From contig SSEL01000009.1 of NCBI GenBank assembly GCA_008012315.1, forward strand, positions 248,001 to 312,000: DNA of 64,000 nt, in the 5' to 3' direction. Of the stretch, positions 53,210-62,671 are shown piece after piece (position 1 is the stretch's first letter; every line of letters begins with the position of its first letter). This stretch comes from Rhodospirillaceae bacterium (lineage in GTDB: Bacteria; Pseudomonadota; Alphaproteobacteria; Dongiales; Dongiaceae). The notes under the pieces are model-generated. The model was given only the letters and a program-made list of their open reading frames with translations, made no database searches and was not told the origin of the DNA. The translations under genes were made by a program, and so were the position numbers.

Positions 53210-54712
53210 TTAGGCATCCAGATATTGCCGCTGCAGATGCTGGCGGAAATAAGCGGGATTCAATGCCTCGCCCGAGGCCGCGCGGATGATCTCGGCCATG
53301 GGCCGGCTGGCGCCTTGGCTGTGGATGTGCCGGGTCAGCCAGGAACGCAGGCCGCTGAAGTCGCCGCCGGCAATGGCCTGTTCCAGGTCCGGCAAGGCCC
53401 GTGAGGCCGCATCGAAGAGCTGGGCCGCGATCATCGCGCCCATGGCATAGCAGGGGAAATACCCCCAATAGACTGTGTACCAATGGATATCCTGCAGGCA
53501 GCCTTCGCCGTCATGGCGAACCTCGACGCCCAGCAGATCCTTGACGCCGTCATTCCAGGCCGAGGGCAGGTCGGCAACGGCGAGCTGCCCGTCGATCAGC
53601 GCCCGCTCCAGCCGATAACGCAGAATGATATGCAGCGGATAGGTGACTTCATCGGCTTCGAAGCGGCGCGGGGAGGGATTGATCCGCGTCAGCAGCCGAT
53701 GGATGTTTGCCGGCGTGAAAGCCGCCTCATGGCCGGGAAATGTCCGGTTGGCGAGCGGCGACAGATAGCGGCAGAAAGCCGGATGCCGATAGAGCTGGTT
53801 CTCGATCAGCAGGGATTGGCTTTCATGCAGGCTCATGCCGCGCGACCGGCCGACCGGCTGCAACCGCCAGTCGGGCGGCAGATTCTGCTCATAAAGCGCA
53901 TGGCCGGTTTCGTGCAGGATGCCCGGCAATGATGTCAGCAGGAAATCGTCATCCTGATAACCGGTCGTGATGCGCACATCCGCGGGTGTTTCGGTGCTGA
54001 ATGGATGCAGGCTGGTGTCGAGACGGCCGTGGCGGAAATCGAAACCGAGATCGGCCATGATCCGCTCGCCCAGGGCTTTTTGCCGGCCCCGGTCGAACGG
54101 TCCCGCCGCCGCAACCGGCGGTGCCTGGCGGGCCTGATATGCCGAGGCCTCGGCAATGAAGCCGGGGGCGAAGGCGGCATAGTCATCGAACAGACGGTCG
54201 ATCTCCACCATCCGTGCGCCGGGCTCCCATTGGTCCATCAGCGCTTCGAACGGCAGGCAGCCGAGCTTTTCAGCCTTGGCTTGGGCGGCGAGACGGTTGA
54301 GCTGCACAACTTCGGCGAATACCGGCCGCAGGTCGGCGAAGCGGCCGCTCGCTTTCGTGCGGTGCCAGGCGTCGGTGCAGGCCGAACTGGCCTTGGATAA
54401 AGCCGCCACCAGATCGGCATCGAGCGCCGTCGCATGGACCTGCAAGCGGCGCATCTCCGCGAGGTTGGCACCTTGCCAGTCGTCCAATCCGTTCCGGTCG
54501 GCTTCGGCCGCGACCAGCAGGTCGCCGGTTTCCGGTGCCGCGAGGATCTCATGGCTGGCCAGGTCGAGGGCGGCGTTCTGCTCGCTGCGGGCCACCGCGC
54601 CGCCGGTCGGCATCATGACCTCCATGTCCCATTGCAGGACATAGGCCGCCTCCCGCAAGGCCGACCAGCGGCGGAACCGGTCGGCTAACCGGCGATAGGC
54701 GGTGATGGGCAT
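53210..54712 (-). CDS. M32-family metallocarboxypeptidase
   Basis: This zinc carboxypeptidase family (Taq carboxypeptidase type) removes C-terminal residues from peptides in the cytoplasm. The 500-residue protein contains the HEXXH zinc site as LHETGHALYEQNL, and other M32 segments such as LQWDMEVMMPTGGAVARSEQ, GRSRGMSLHESQSLLIENQ and FPCYAMGAMIAAQLF. I use ATG 54712, which begins the family sequence; a TTG at 54775 is also in frame. It is divergent from the peptide-type ABC operon. Imported peptides would be natural substrates, an inference from context. Confidence 0.93.
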   Translation of the reverse strand: MPITAYRRLADRFRRWSALREAAYVLQWDMEVMMPTGGAVARSEQNAALDLASHEILAAPETGDLLVAAEADRNGLDDWQGANLAEMRRLQVHATALDADLVAALSKASSACTDAWHRTKASGRFADLRPVFAEVVQLNRLAAQAKAEKLGCLPFEALMDQWEPGARMVEIDRLFDDYAAFAPGFIAEASAYQARQAPPVAAAGPFDRGRQKALGERIMADLGFDFRHGRLDTSLHPFSTETPADVRITTGYQDDDFLLTSLPGILHETGHALYEQNLPPDWRLQPVGRSRGMSLHESQSLLIENQLYRHPAFCRYLSPLANRTFPGHEAAFTPANIHRLLTRINPSPRRFEADEVTYPLHIILRYRLERALIDGQLAVADLPSAWNDGVKDLLGVEVRHDGEGCLQDIHWYTVYWGYFPCYAMGAMIAAQLFDAASRALPDLEQAIAGGDFSGLRSWLTRHIHSQGASRPMAEIIRAASGEALNPAYFRQHLQRQYLDA

Positions 54713-54997
54713 GGATTTGCGCGTCCGAAATTGTATCAGGTAGCTATCTAGCACGGTTATCCGAAGGCCATGCAATCGGCAGGCTTAACCGGTTGAAAGA
54801 AAGTGCAAATATGCTATATTACTATCGTCCAATAGGAGGTCTAGCCATAATCTCATAACAGAATAACCATTACAATTTTTTCGCTTCCAATCGCCGGACG
54901 AAGCCACCAATGTCCCGGACGATTGAAATTCAACTGTCACACATGGCCGGCTTTTGAGGCATATGCCTGGGGAGCGGGCCGCTATCTGGGGGACCTC

Positions 54998-56557
54998 ATG
55001 AAGACTTTGAGTTTGAAGCGACGCCATTTCCTGGCGGGCAGCGCCGCCACCATCGGCCTCGGCATGGTGGGTTTGCCGACCGCCTGGGCCGAGGGCAAGA
55101 CGCTGAAAATCCGCAATTACGCGGATATCCAGAATCTAGATCCGGCTTTTAACACCGCGCAGGCCGATGCTGTCATCACTGACAGCCTGTTGCTGGGCCT
55201 GGTCCGTATGAAGACCGGCACGGAATGGGGTTGGGAAAAGGAAGCGGCAGCGGAAATCGAGCAGGTCGACCCGACCCATGTCCGCTTCAAACTGAAGTCC
55301 GGCCTGAAATGGTCGAACGGCTATGGCGCGCTCACCGCCGAAGACGTCAAATACAGCTTCGAGCGGGTCGCCAATCCTAAAGTGGAATCCCCCTATATCG
55401 ATGACTGGGCGACGCTGGATCATGTGGAAGTGCATGACGAACTGAGCGGCACCATCGTCCTCAAGGAGCCCTTCGCCCCGCTCTGGACGACGACGCTGCA
55501 GGGCTGGGCCGGCAAGATCGTCTGCAAGGCGGCGATGGAAAAGCTGCCGGACCAGAAATTCACCACCACCATGCCGGCCGTTTCCGGTCCCTATATGATC
55601 AAGGAATGGGTGCCGAAGCAGCGCCTGACCCTGGTCCGCAATCCGGATTACAGCGGCGGCGAAACGGCCTATTACGACCAGATCGAGGTCTATCCGATCG
55701 AAGACGAAAAAGCGGCGGAAATCGCCTTCGAATCCCGCGATCTGGATTTCACCGATATCAGCCTCAGCTCGCTCAAGACCTATAAGGACAAGGGCCTGCA
55801 GGATGCGAAGATCACCGAGCATCCGGCGCTGTCTTATGTCTGGTTCGGCCAGAACCAGGAAAACCCGGCGCTGAAGGACCCGAAGGTCCGTGAAGCGATC
55901 CAGAAGGCGATCGACGTCAATACCGTGCTGGATGCTGCCTATTTTGGGGGCGCGACCCGTGCAACCGGCATCATCGCCCCCGGCCTCGTCGGCCATCGCG
56001 AAGCCAATCTGACCAAGTTCGATCCCGATGCGGCGCGCGAGGAGCTCAAGGCCGCCGGCGCCGAGGGGCTGAAGGTGAAGCTCTCCTTCCTGAACAAGGC
56101 GGAATGGGTTGCCGCCGCCCAGGTCATCCAGGCCAATCTCGCCGATGTCGGCGTCGACGTGACCCTGGAGCCGCTGGATTCCGGTACCTTCTGGACGATC
56201 GGTGACGAGAAGTCCGGCAATGGCTGGAAGGACCTGCAACTGCTGCTCGGCCGCTTCTCGATGAATCCGGATCCGGCCTGGGCGACCGCCTGGTTCACCT
56301 GCAAGCAGGTCGGCGTCTGGGACTGGGAGCGTTTCTGCAGCAAGGACTTCGACGAGATGCACGAAGCCGCCTTACGCGAGCTTGATCCCGCCAAGCGGGG
56401 CGAGATGTATGTGAAGATGCAGGACATTATGGAAAAGTCGGGCAGCTATCTGTTCCTAACCCATGAAGCGACTGCGGCGATTTATCGTAATACCGTTGCA
56501 CCGGCCCTGAAGCCGGATGGCACGGCGGTTCTTTGGCGCTTCGGAGCGGCTGCCTAA
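54998..56557 (+). CDS. Peptide/nickel-type ABC transporter substrate-binding protein (SBP family 5)
   Basis: The 519-residue precursor has a twin-arginine-like leader (KRRHFLAGSAATIGLG, cleavage near AWAEG), so it may be exported folded. The mature protein is a typical DppA/OppA-like binding protein (NLDPAFNTAQADAVI, SNGYGALTAEDVKYSFERV, LTLVRNPDY). ATG 54998 has GGGGGA upstream; the open frame before it lacks support. It is first gene of a five-gene transporter operon. Ligand type (peptide, opine, nickel complex) cannot be told from sequence. Confidence 0.93.
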   Translation: MKTLSLKRRHFLAGSAATIGLGMVGLPTAWAEGKTLKIRNYADIQNLDPAFNTAQADAVITDSLLLGLVRMKTGTEWGWEKEAAAEIEQVDPTHVRFKLKSGLKWSNGYGALTAEDVKYSFERVANPKVESPYIDDWATLDHVEVHDELSGTIVLKEPFAPLWTTTLQGWAGKIVCKAAMEKLPDQKFTTTMPAVSGPYMIKEWVPKQRLTLVRNPDYSGGETAYYDQIEVYPIEDEKAAEIAFESRDLDFTDISLSSLKTYKDKGLQDAKITEHPALSYVWFGQNQENPALKDPKVREAIQKAIDVNTVLDAAYFGGATRATGIIAPGLVGHREANLTKFDPDAAREELKAAGAEGLKVKLSFLNKAEWVAAAQVIQANLADVGVDVTLEPLDSGTFWTIGDEKSGNGWKDLQLLLGRFSMNPDPAWATAWFTCKQVGVWDWERFCSKDFDEMHEAALRELDPAKRGEMYVKMQDIMEKSGSYLFLTHEATAAIYRNTVAPALKPDGTAVLWRFGAAA

Positions 56558-56576
56558 GCGTCTATTATCGGAAGAC

Positions 56577-56616
56577 CGGCAATGGCGGCGGGGTATCGGC
56601 CCTGCCGCCATTGCCG
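56577..56616 (+). promoter_or_regulatory. Intercistronic hairpin after the binding-protein gene
   Basis: CGGCAATGGCGGC and GCCGCCATTGCCG form a perfect 13-base stem with a 14-base loop, in the 81-base gap between the binding protein and first permease gene. No T tract follows. Such hairpins stabilise the upstream message or partly terminate, giving excess binding protein over permease. Confidence 0.8.
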
Positions 56617-56638
56617 CTTAAGGAATTGAGGCTCGGTG

Positions 56639-57583
56639 ATGTGGCTTTACGCCCTGCAACGCTTTGGGATGGCGCTTCTGGTCTGCGTGCTGTCGGTCAC
56701 TGTACTGTTCTGCATCGCCTATGTGATTCCCGGGGATCCCACCGCGATCGCGCTGGGCCCGCGCGCGACGCCGGCAATGCGCGAGGCTTTGCGCATCCGC
56801 ATGGGCCTGGGTGAGCCTATCTATATCCAGCTCTATCACTTCTTCAGCAGCCTGTTGCGGGGCGATCTTGGGGTGGATGTCTGGAGCAATCGCCCCGTCA
56901 TCGATATCGTCAAGGAGACCCTGCCGAAGACCATGATCCTGGCGGTGACCGGCCTCGGCTGGGCGGCCGCGCTCGGCATTCCGCTCGGCTGCTATTCGGC
57001 GATCCGCCGGAACAAGCTGGATGACCGCATCATCGGCATCTTTTCCATCGCGATGATTTCGACGCCGTCCTTCCTGACGGCCATCTATGCCCTGCTGGTC
57101 TTCGCCGTCACCTTGAACTGGCTGCCGGCGATCGGCGCCGGTGAGCCGGGGAATTTCGGTGACCAGGTAGTGCATCTCATTCTGCCGGCCTTCGCCATCG
57201 GCTTTGCCTGGGTCGGCTATCTTTCGCGGCTGGTGCGCGCCACCATGCTGGAAGTGCTCAACGAGACCCATATCCGTTTCTCCCGTGCCTTCGGCCTGCC
57301 GGAATGGAAGATCACGTTGAAATATGCGTTGAAGATCGCCGTCCTGCCGACCATCACCCTGCTTGGGATGGCCTATGGCGGGCTGCTGTCCAGCGCCGTC
57401 TTTGCGGAAATCATCTTCAATCGTCCCGGTGTCGGGCAATCGGCGCTGGCGGCGGTGAATACCCGGAACTATCCGGTCATGATGGGGCTCACGCTGTCGA
57501 CGATCTTCGTTTTCACCATGTGTACGCTGATCGCCGATCTGCTGGTCGCCGCGTTGGATCCGAAGATCCGGAAGGGATTGTGA
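56639..57583 (+). CDS. ABC transporter permease, DppB-like
   Basis: This inner-membrane permease subunit has 314 residues from ATG 56639 (GTG one codon earlier is possible); GAGG lies seven bases upstream. It shows the typical DppB start (YALQRFGMALLVCVLSVTVLF), the N-terminal periplasmic PGDPTAIALG segment and the EAA loop near EVLNETHIRFSRAFGLPEWKI. About six helices are predicted. It forms a heterodimer with the next gene product and is fed by the upstream binding protein. Confidence 0.94.
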   Translation: MWLYALQRFGMALLVCVLSVTVLFCIAYVIPGDPTAIALGPRATPAMREALRIRMGLGEPIYIQLYHFFSSLLRGDLGVDVWSNRPVIDIVKETLPKTMILAVTGLGWAAALGIPLGCYSAIRRNKLDDRIIGIFSIAMISTPSFLTAIYALLVFAVTLNWLPAIGAGEPGNFGDQVVHLILPAFAIGFAWVGYLSRLVRATMLEVLNETHIRFSRAFGLPEWKITLKYALKIAVLPTITLLGMAYGGLLSSAVFAEIIFNRPGVGQSALAAVNTRNYPVMMGLTLSTIFVFTMCTLIADLLVAALDPKIRKGL

Positions 57584-57585
57584 TC

Positions 57586-58461
57586 ATGGCAGTGGAACAA
57601 TCGCAATCGACCCGGCCGCAATTGACTGCGCGCATTCCGGAATTCTTCAAGGATCCGGTCACGATCTTCGCCTGCTGTATCGTCTTCGCTTTCTTCTTCC
57701 TGGGCTTTTTCGGCGAATATCTGGCGCCTTACAAGATCACCGCGCTCGATATGACGCATCGTTTCGGCGCCCCCAGCTTGGCGCATTGGCTCGGCACCGA
57801 CAATCTCGGCCGCGATACCTTCTCGCGCGTACTGGCGGGTACCCGCGTGGCGCTGACGGTCTCGATCCTGGCGATCGGGGCTTCCGTCTCCTGCGGCATC
57901 GTGCTCGGCCTGCTCGCCGGCTACGGTCCGCGCTGGCTCGACAATCTGCTGATGCTGCTGCTCGATAGCATCTATTCCTTCCCCTATATCATGCTGGCTT
58001 TGGCAGCGATCACGCTCTTCGGCTCCAGCCAGTTCATCGTCGTGCTGGTGGTGGCGATCACCACCATGCCGACCTATGCCCGCCTGATCCGCACCTCGAC
58101 CCTGTCGGTGCGCAACCACGAATACATCCTGGCGGCGCGGTCGATGAATATCGGTCATCTGCAGATCGTGCTGCGCCATATCCTGCCGAACGTGATCGGC
58201 CCGGTCTTCATCCTGGTCAGCATGGATATTCCCGTGGTCATCACCGTCGAGGCGGCCCTGAGTTTCCTCGGTCTCGGTGTGCCGCCGCCGGCACCGAGCT
58301 GGGGACGCATGCTGAATGACGGCTATACCCTGATCCGCCAGACGCCCTGGCTGGTCATTGCCGGCGGCATCCCGCTGATGCTGACGACGCTCGGCTTCAC
58401 CCTGCTCGGCGAAAAGCTGCGTGATGTGTTGGATCCCAAATTGCAGGTGCGCCGGGCATGA
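57586..58461 (+). CDS. ABC transporter permease, DppC-like
   Basis: The 291-residue second permease has the DppC-type layout: a cytoplasmic N-terminus, one helix (TIFACCIVFAFFFLGFFGEYL), then a periplasmic segment with HWLGTDNLGRDTFSRVLAGTR, then five helices. The EAA loop is seen at LSVRNHEYILAARSMNIGHLQIVLRHILPN. ATG 57586 is two bases after the upstream stop; the longer frame upstream overlaps the first permease and is not used. It overlaps the next gene by four bases. Confidence 0.94.
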   Translation: MAVEQSQSTRPQLTARIPEFFKDPVTIFACCIVFAFFFLGFFGEYLAPYKITALDMTHRFGAPSLAHWLGTDNLGRDTFSRVLAGTRVALTVSILAIGASVSCGIVLGLLAGYGPRWLDNLLMLLLDSIYSFPYIMLALAAITLFGSSQFIVVLVVAITTMPTYARLIRTSTLSVRNHEYILAARSMNIGHLQIVLRHILPNVIGPVFILVSMDIPVVITVEAALSFLGLGVPPPAPSWGRMLNDGYTLIRQTPWLVIAGGIPLMLTTLGFTLLGEKLRDVLDPKLQVRRA

Positions 58462-59456
58462 GCAGCAAAATGGAGATGGAAAAAAATGCACCGGTGCTGG
58501 AGATCAACAACCTCTCCGTCGGTTTCAACGGCGCGCGCGGCCAAGCCATTGCGGTCAAGGATGTCAGCCTCACCGTGCCGCCCGGCAAGGTGGTCGGCAT
58601 TGTCGGCGAAAGCGGCTCCGGCAAGACGACCCTGATCTCCGCCGCTCTGGGGCTGATCAGCCGGCAGACGGCCGAGATCACCGGCAAAGTGAAATTCGAG
58701 GGCCGCGATATCCTGAACATGAGCGAGCGGGAGCTGCGGGCCATTCGCGGCACCGATATCGCCATGATCTTCCAGGACCCGATGACGGCGCTCAATCCGT
58801 CGATGTCGATCGGCACGCTGATGACCGATATCCAGTATCGCGACCGCGGCGTCAGTATGACGGAGAAGCGCCGAAAGGCGGTCGAGATGCTGCGCCATGT
58901 CGGCATTCCCGATCCGGAATCGCGCCTGACGCAATATCCGCATGAATTCAGCGGCGGCATGCGCCAGCGTATCTGCATCGCCATGGCATTGCTGGGGCAG
59001 CCGCGTCTGCTGATCGCCGATGAACCGACCACGGCGCTCGATGTCACCATGGAAGCGCAGATCATTCACCTGCTGCGCAAGCTGCAGCGGGATTTCCATA
59101 CCTCCATCGTCTTCGTCTCGCATAATCTCGGCATCATTGCCGAGATCTGCGACTACGTCGCCGTGCTCTATGCCGGCTGCCTGGTGGAACAAGGCGAGGT
59201 CGATCACATCTTCCACAATCCGCAGCACCCCTATACCAAGGCGCTGCTGGCCTGCGATCCGGCCTTGCTGCCGGAACAAGTGACGGATTTTCCGGCCATT
59301 CCGGGCGAAGTACCGGGACCGTTCGACCGCCCCACCGGCTGTATTTTCCAGGCGCGCTGCAATCTCGCGGCGGATATCTGCCGCCAGGTATCGCCGCCCT
59401 TGCGACCGGTCGAGGCCAATCATGCGGCCGCCTGCCATATGGCGAAAGGGATCTGA
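58458..59456 (+). CDS. ABC transporter ATP-binding protein, DppD-like
   Basis: The 332-residue ATPase has Walker A (GESGSGKTTL), Q-loop (IFQDPMTALNPSMS), ABC signature (FSGGMRQRICIAMAL), Walker B (LLIADEPTTALD) and the switch His (VSHNLGII). A C-terminal oligopeptide-transporter extension contains CIFQARCNLAADICRQ, where Cys residues may bind an iron-sulfur cluster as in other DppD-like proteins. It overlaps the permease gene as ATGA and is paired with the next ATPase. Confidence 0.95.
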   Translation: MSSKMEMEKNAPVLEINNLSVGFNGARGQAIAVKDVSLTVPPGKVVGIVGESGSGKTTLISAALGLISRQTAEITGKVKFEGRDILNMSERELRAIRGTDIAMIFQDPMTALNPSMSIGTLMTDIQYRDRGVSMTEKRRKAVEMLRHVGIPDPESRLTQYPHEFSGGMRQRICIAMALLGQPRLLIADEPTTALDVTMEAQIIHLLRKLQRDFHTSIVFVSHNLGIIAEICDYVAVLYAGCLVEQGEVDHIFHNPQHPYTKALLACDPALLPEQVTDFPAIPGEVPGPFDRPTGCIFQARCNLAADICRQVSPPLRPVEANHAAACHMAKGI

Positions 59457-59457
59457 C

Positions 59458-60432
59458 ATGCTGCAAGTGAAGGATCTCCGCGTCCGTTTCCGCACCATGG
59501 GTGGCCTGAAAGCATTGGTGAAGGGAAAGAGCGATCCCTTCATCGATGCGGTGCTGAATGTCTCGCTGTCGATCGCGCCGGGAACCACGTTGGGCCTGGT
59601 CGGTGAAAGCGGCTCGGGCAAATCGACCCTGGGCCGCGCCATCATGGGCCTTACCAAGACGACCGCCGGCACCGTCACATTTGACGGCCAAACCCTGATC
59701 GCGCCCGGTCTCGACCGGTCGCAGGAAATCCGCGCCCATTCGGCGATGATGTTCCAGGATCCGATCTCCAGTCTCAGTCCGCGCCTCCGGGTGCGTTCGT
59801 TGATCGCCGAAGCGCTGAAGATCCGCAACTGGCCAGCCAGCAAGATCGATGCCGAAATCGATCGCCTGCTCTCGACTGTCGGCCTGCCGGCCTCGCTGCG
59901 CAGCCGCTATCCGCACCAGCTTTCCGGCGGCCAGGCGCGCCGTGTCGGTGTGGCGCGGGCGCTCGCCTTGCAACCGAAGCTCATCATTGCCGACGAGCCG
60001 ACCGCCGGGCTCGATGTGTCGGTCCAGGGCGAGTTGCTGAACCTGCTGCACCGGGTGCAGAAGGATACCGGCTGCGCGCTGCTGTTCATCACCCATAATC
60101 TCTCGGTGGCGCAGCATTTCTGCGACGAACTGGCGATCATGTATCTCGGCCGCATCGTCGAGATCGGCTCGGCCGATGACGTGGCGCGCCACGCGCAGCA
60201 TCCCTATGCCCATGGCCTGTTCTCGGCGCAGCCTTATCCCGATCCGCGGCGGCGGCGCACCGATATCCAACTGACCGGCGAAGTGCCAAGCCTGGCGCAG
60301 CGTCCGGAAGGTTGCGATTTCCACACCCGCTGTCCGAAGGCGCAGCCGCGCTGCAGCCGGGAAGTCCCGCTGCTGGGCCAGGCCGTGCCGGGCGCCGATG
60401 TGGCCTGCTTCTACCCCGAGACAGCGGCCTGA
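59458..60432 (+). CDS. ABC transporter ATP-binding protein, DppF-like
   Basis: This second ATPase has 324 residues from ATG 59458, one base after the preceding stop. Motifs are Walker A ([10 protein letters not shown]), Q-loop ([14 protein letters not shown]), signature ([15 protein letters not shown]), Walker B ([12 protein letters not shown]) and switch His (ITHNLSVA). The C-terminal Cys-containing [13 protein letters not shown] resembles that of its partner. With the previous four genes it completes a standard peptide/nickel-type importer. Confidence 0.95.
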   Translation: MLQVKDLRVRFRTMGGLKALVKGKSDPFIDAVLNVSLSIAPGTTLGLVGESGSGKSTLGRAIMGLTKTTAGTVTFDGQTLIAPGLDRSQEIRAHSAMMFQDPISSLSPRLRVRSLIAEALKIRNWPASKIDAEIDRLLSTVGLPASLRSRYPHQLSGGQARRVGVARALALQPKLIIADEPTAGLDVSVQGELLNLLHRVQKDTGCALLFITHNLSVAQHFCDELAIMYLGRIVEIGSADDVARHAQHPYAHGLFSAQPYPDPRRRRTDIQLTGEVPSLAQRPEGCDFHTRCPKAQPRCSREVPLLGQAVPGADVACFYPETAA

Positions 60433-60487
60433 CACATCGCAACGCGAGGTGCTATCATGGCTGTGACGTAATGACGGAGCAGTCGCG

Positions 60488-60952
60488 ATGACCGAAGCAG
60501 AGGCGAAGTGGAAGCATGACGGCGTGCGGGTCATGCCGGGTAATGCACTGGACGGCAATACGGCGCAGACGCCCGGGATGGACCGGAAGGCTGCGATCAA
60601 TTACGCCCGCGTCGGCGCACAGAAGCTCTGGGCCGGCACCGTCACCATCCATGCCAATGCGAAAACCGGCGCGCATCATCACGGGGCGCTGGAAAGCGTG
60701 ATCTATGTCGTGCGCGGCAAGGCGCGCATGCGCTGGGGCGAGAATTTGGAATTCACCGCCGAAGCCGGCCCGGGCGATTTCATCTATGTGCCGCCTTATG
60801 TGCCGCACCAGGAAATCAATGCCAGCCGCGAAGAGGTTCTGGAATGCGTCCTCGTGCGCAGCGATGGCGAGGCGGTGGTCGTCAATCTCGATATCGAGCC
60901 GGTCGAAAAGCCGGAAGAGGTGCTGTGGGTCGATCCGATCCACAAGGGCTGA
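60488..60952 (+). CDS. Cupin-domain protein
   Basis: A 154-residue single cupin. The first cupin motif is GAHHHGALESVIYVVRGKA, whose His and Glu are the usual metal ligands. The second is DFIYVPPYVPHQEINAS, which also has the fourth ligand His. It may be a small dioxygenase, isomerase or sensor; the substrate is unknown. GGAG precedes the ATG. It lies 55 bases after the ABC operon on the same strand and may belong to it. The stop codon is inside a repeated sequence. Confidence 0.85.
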   Translation: MTEAEAKWKHDGVRVMPGNALDGNTAQTPGMDRKAAINYARVGAQKLWAGTVTIHANAKTGAHHHGALESVIYVVRGKARMRWGENLEFTAEAGPGDFIYVPPYVPHQEINASREEVLECVLVRSDGEAVVVNLDIEPVEKPEEVLWVDPIHKG

Positions 60953-61009
60953 CAGCGCTAGGAGCTGACAGGGGCCCAGGGGCTGACAGGGGCCCAGGGG
61001 CTGACGAGG
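60947..61009 (+). repeat. Short tandem repeat covering the cupin stop codon
   Basis: An 18-base unit beginning GGCTGACAGGGGCCCAGG occurs almost twice in full (60963-60998), with a shortened copy before (60947-60962) and a partial copy after (60999-61009). The first copy's GGC-TGA is the last codon and stop of the cupin gene. It looks like replication slippage. Confidence 0.85.
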
Positions 61010-61018
61010 AGAGAAAGT

Positions 61019-61050
61019 ATGGGGCGGTACGCTGCTCCGTGCCGCCCCAT
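61019..61050. terminator. Bidirectional hairpin between cupin and dps
   Basis: ATGGGGCGGTACG, six-base loop, CGTGCCGCCCCAT: a 13-base stem with one G-T pair, between the two convergent genes. T-rich sequence (ACTTTCT) follows on the minus strand after dps. It probably ends both transcripts. Confidence 0.78.
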
Positions 61051-61061
61051 GTCAAAGAGGC

Positions 61062-61562
61062 TTACTTCTTGCTGCCTTTCGCCGGGCTCGGCACCAGATG
61101 GGATTCGATCAGCCAGATCTGCTGGTCGATGCCGCGGGAAATCTCGGTGAAGAGATCGGCCGTGTCGGCGTCGCCGAAGCCGGCGCTGTCGTCGATCGCC
61201 TTGCGGGCCGATTTGCCGAATTCCGCCAGCGCCGTGGTCACGGCATCGATATGCGCCGCGCTATCGGCGATCCCCAGCGGATAAGGCTTCAGGAAGGATT
61301 TCTTGGCGGCGGTCTGGACACCGCCTTCGGCCGTGCCGCCCAGCGCGCCGGTCCGTTCGGCGATCATGTCATAGAAGCCGACCAGCTCGCCGGCGACGCG
61401 GTCGAACAGCTCGTGGATGCCGATGAAATTCTCGCCACGGACATTCCAATGCGCCTGCTTGGTCTGCTGATGCAGGTCGATGGCGGCCGCGAGATGCTCG
61501 TTCAGCAGGGCAACCGATTTTGCCCGGACATTTTCCGACAGGGTATTCTTCGTATGGTACAT
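61062..61562 (-). CDS. dps: Dps-family DNA-protecting ferritin-like protein
   Basis: Dps assembles into a 12-subunit shell that oxidises and stores iron and protects DNA in stress. The 166-residue protein shows the ferroxidase motif as QTKQAHWNVRGENFIGIHELFDRV, with His and Asp-type ligands shared between subunits, then LGGTAEGGVQTAAKKS. The C-terminal tail (SPAKGSKK) is short and basic. ATG 61562 has GGAGAAGG five bases upstream; an ATG five codons earlier is less likely. No EcfG-like promoter was seen before it, although dps genes belong to the stress regulon in several relatives. Confidence 0.95.
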   Translation of the reverse strand: MYHTKNTLSENVRAKSVALLNEHLAAAIDLHQQTKQAHWNVRGENFIGIHELFDRVAGELVGFYDMIAERTGALGGTAEGGVQTAAKKSFLKPYPLGIADSAAHIDAVTTALAEFGKSARKAIDDSAGFGDADTADLFTEISRGIDQQIWLIESHLVPSPAKGSKK

Positions 61563-61705
61563 GGTGGCCTTCTCCATCTTGTTTGGCTCGGCAGGGAATT
61601 CGGGACAGCCCGACAGGGCAGGGCGGTATGCTCCCTGCTTGCCGGGCTGGCGTCAATCCTTCGTCGCAACGGTCGCGCGATAAACTACCGTTGCGCGACT
61701 TCTGG

Positions 61706-62671
61706 TCACAGATCGAGTTTCAGGCGGGGCGTTTTCGCTCGCGAACAGCAGACGGTCATGCAGTTATTGGCGGCGCGCTCTTCATCCGTGAGAATCTGGT
61801 CGCGATGATCCGGCTCGCCTTCGAGGACATTGACGATGCAGGTGCCGCAAATGCCTTCCTCGCAGGCGCTGGGAATGAAAATCCCATTATCCCGCAGCAC
61901 GTTAAGCAGGCTTTCATCGGCCCCGACGCTGAGGACCTTGCCGGAACTGGCGAGCTCGACCTCGAATGCCTGGTCCGGCCCGGCTTCGGCGGGGCGCAGT
62001 TCGGGCGAGGCGCTGAAGGCTTCGAAATGTACCCGGTCGCTGGGCCAATGCGCGGCCGAGGCCTTGACCGCCGCCATCAACCCGCTGGGACCGCAGCAGT
62101 AAATCCGGCCATTGGCCGGGACCTCGCGCAACAGCATCGCCAGGTCGAGACCCTTCTTGGGGTCGCCGCCGTCATGCACGAACTCGATCTTTCCGGCGAA
62201 GTCCGACTGTGCCAGCAGGTCGCGATAGGCCGTCATCTCGGCGGTGCGAGTGCAATAGTAAAGCCGATAGGACCGTCCGGTCCGGTTCAGGGCACGCGCC
62301 ATGGAAAGCAGCGGCGTGACCCCGATGCCGCCGGCGATCAGGATATAGGTCTCGGCATCCAGCTTGAGCTGGAAATTATTGCGGGGCGCATCGATTTTCA
62401 GCAGGTCGCCGACCTTGACCTGGTCATGCATGAAGTTCGATCCGCCGCGGCTGTCGAGCGATTTCAGCACGCCCAGCTCGTAGCGGTTCCCTTCGCCAGG
62501 GTCGTTGCACATCGAATAGTGCCGGATGACACCATTCGGCAGATGGACGCCGATATGGGCGCCAGCCGTGAAGGGCGGCAATGCCTGACCATCCTGGCTG
62601 ACCAATTCGAACCCTTTGATGCCCCCGGCTTCCTGCCAGATACGGGCGACACGAACCTGTAGAATATCCAT
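61706..62671 (-). CDS. VanB/phthalate dioxygenase reductase-type oxidoreductase (FMN, NAD(P)H, 2Fe-2S)
   Basis: The 321-residue protein passes electrons from NAD(P)H to an oxygenase. An N-terminal flavin domain has RHYSMCNDPGEGNRYELGVL; the nucleotide domain has ILIAGGIGVTPLLSM and RIYCCGPSGLM. A C-terminal plant-type 2Fe-2S domain has Cys ligands in CEEGICGTC and further on in NNCMTVCCSR. This is the order seen in VanB-type reductases. The partner oxygenase is not beside it: no Rieske protein is in the window. It is divergent from the TauD-type dioxygenase gene, which does not normally need a reductase. Confidence 0.92.
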   Translation of the reverse strand: MDILQVRVARIWQEAGGIKGFELVSQDGQALPPFTAGAHIGVHLPNGVIRHYSMCNDPGEGNRYELGVLKSLDSRGGSNFMHDQVKVGDLLKIDAPRNNFQLKLDAETYILIAGGIGVTPLLSMARALNRTGRSYRLYYCTRTAEMTAYRDLLAQSDFAGKIEFVHDGGDPKKGLDLAMLLREVPANGRIYCCGPSGLMAAVKASAAHWPSDRVHFEAFSASPELRPAEAGPDQAFEVELASSGKVLSVGADESLLNVLRDNGIFIPSACEEGICGTCIVNVLEGEPDHRDQILTDEERAANNCMTVCCSRAKTPRLKLDL

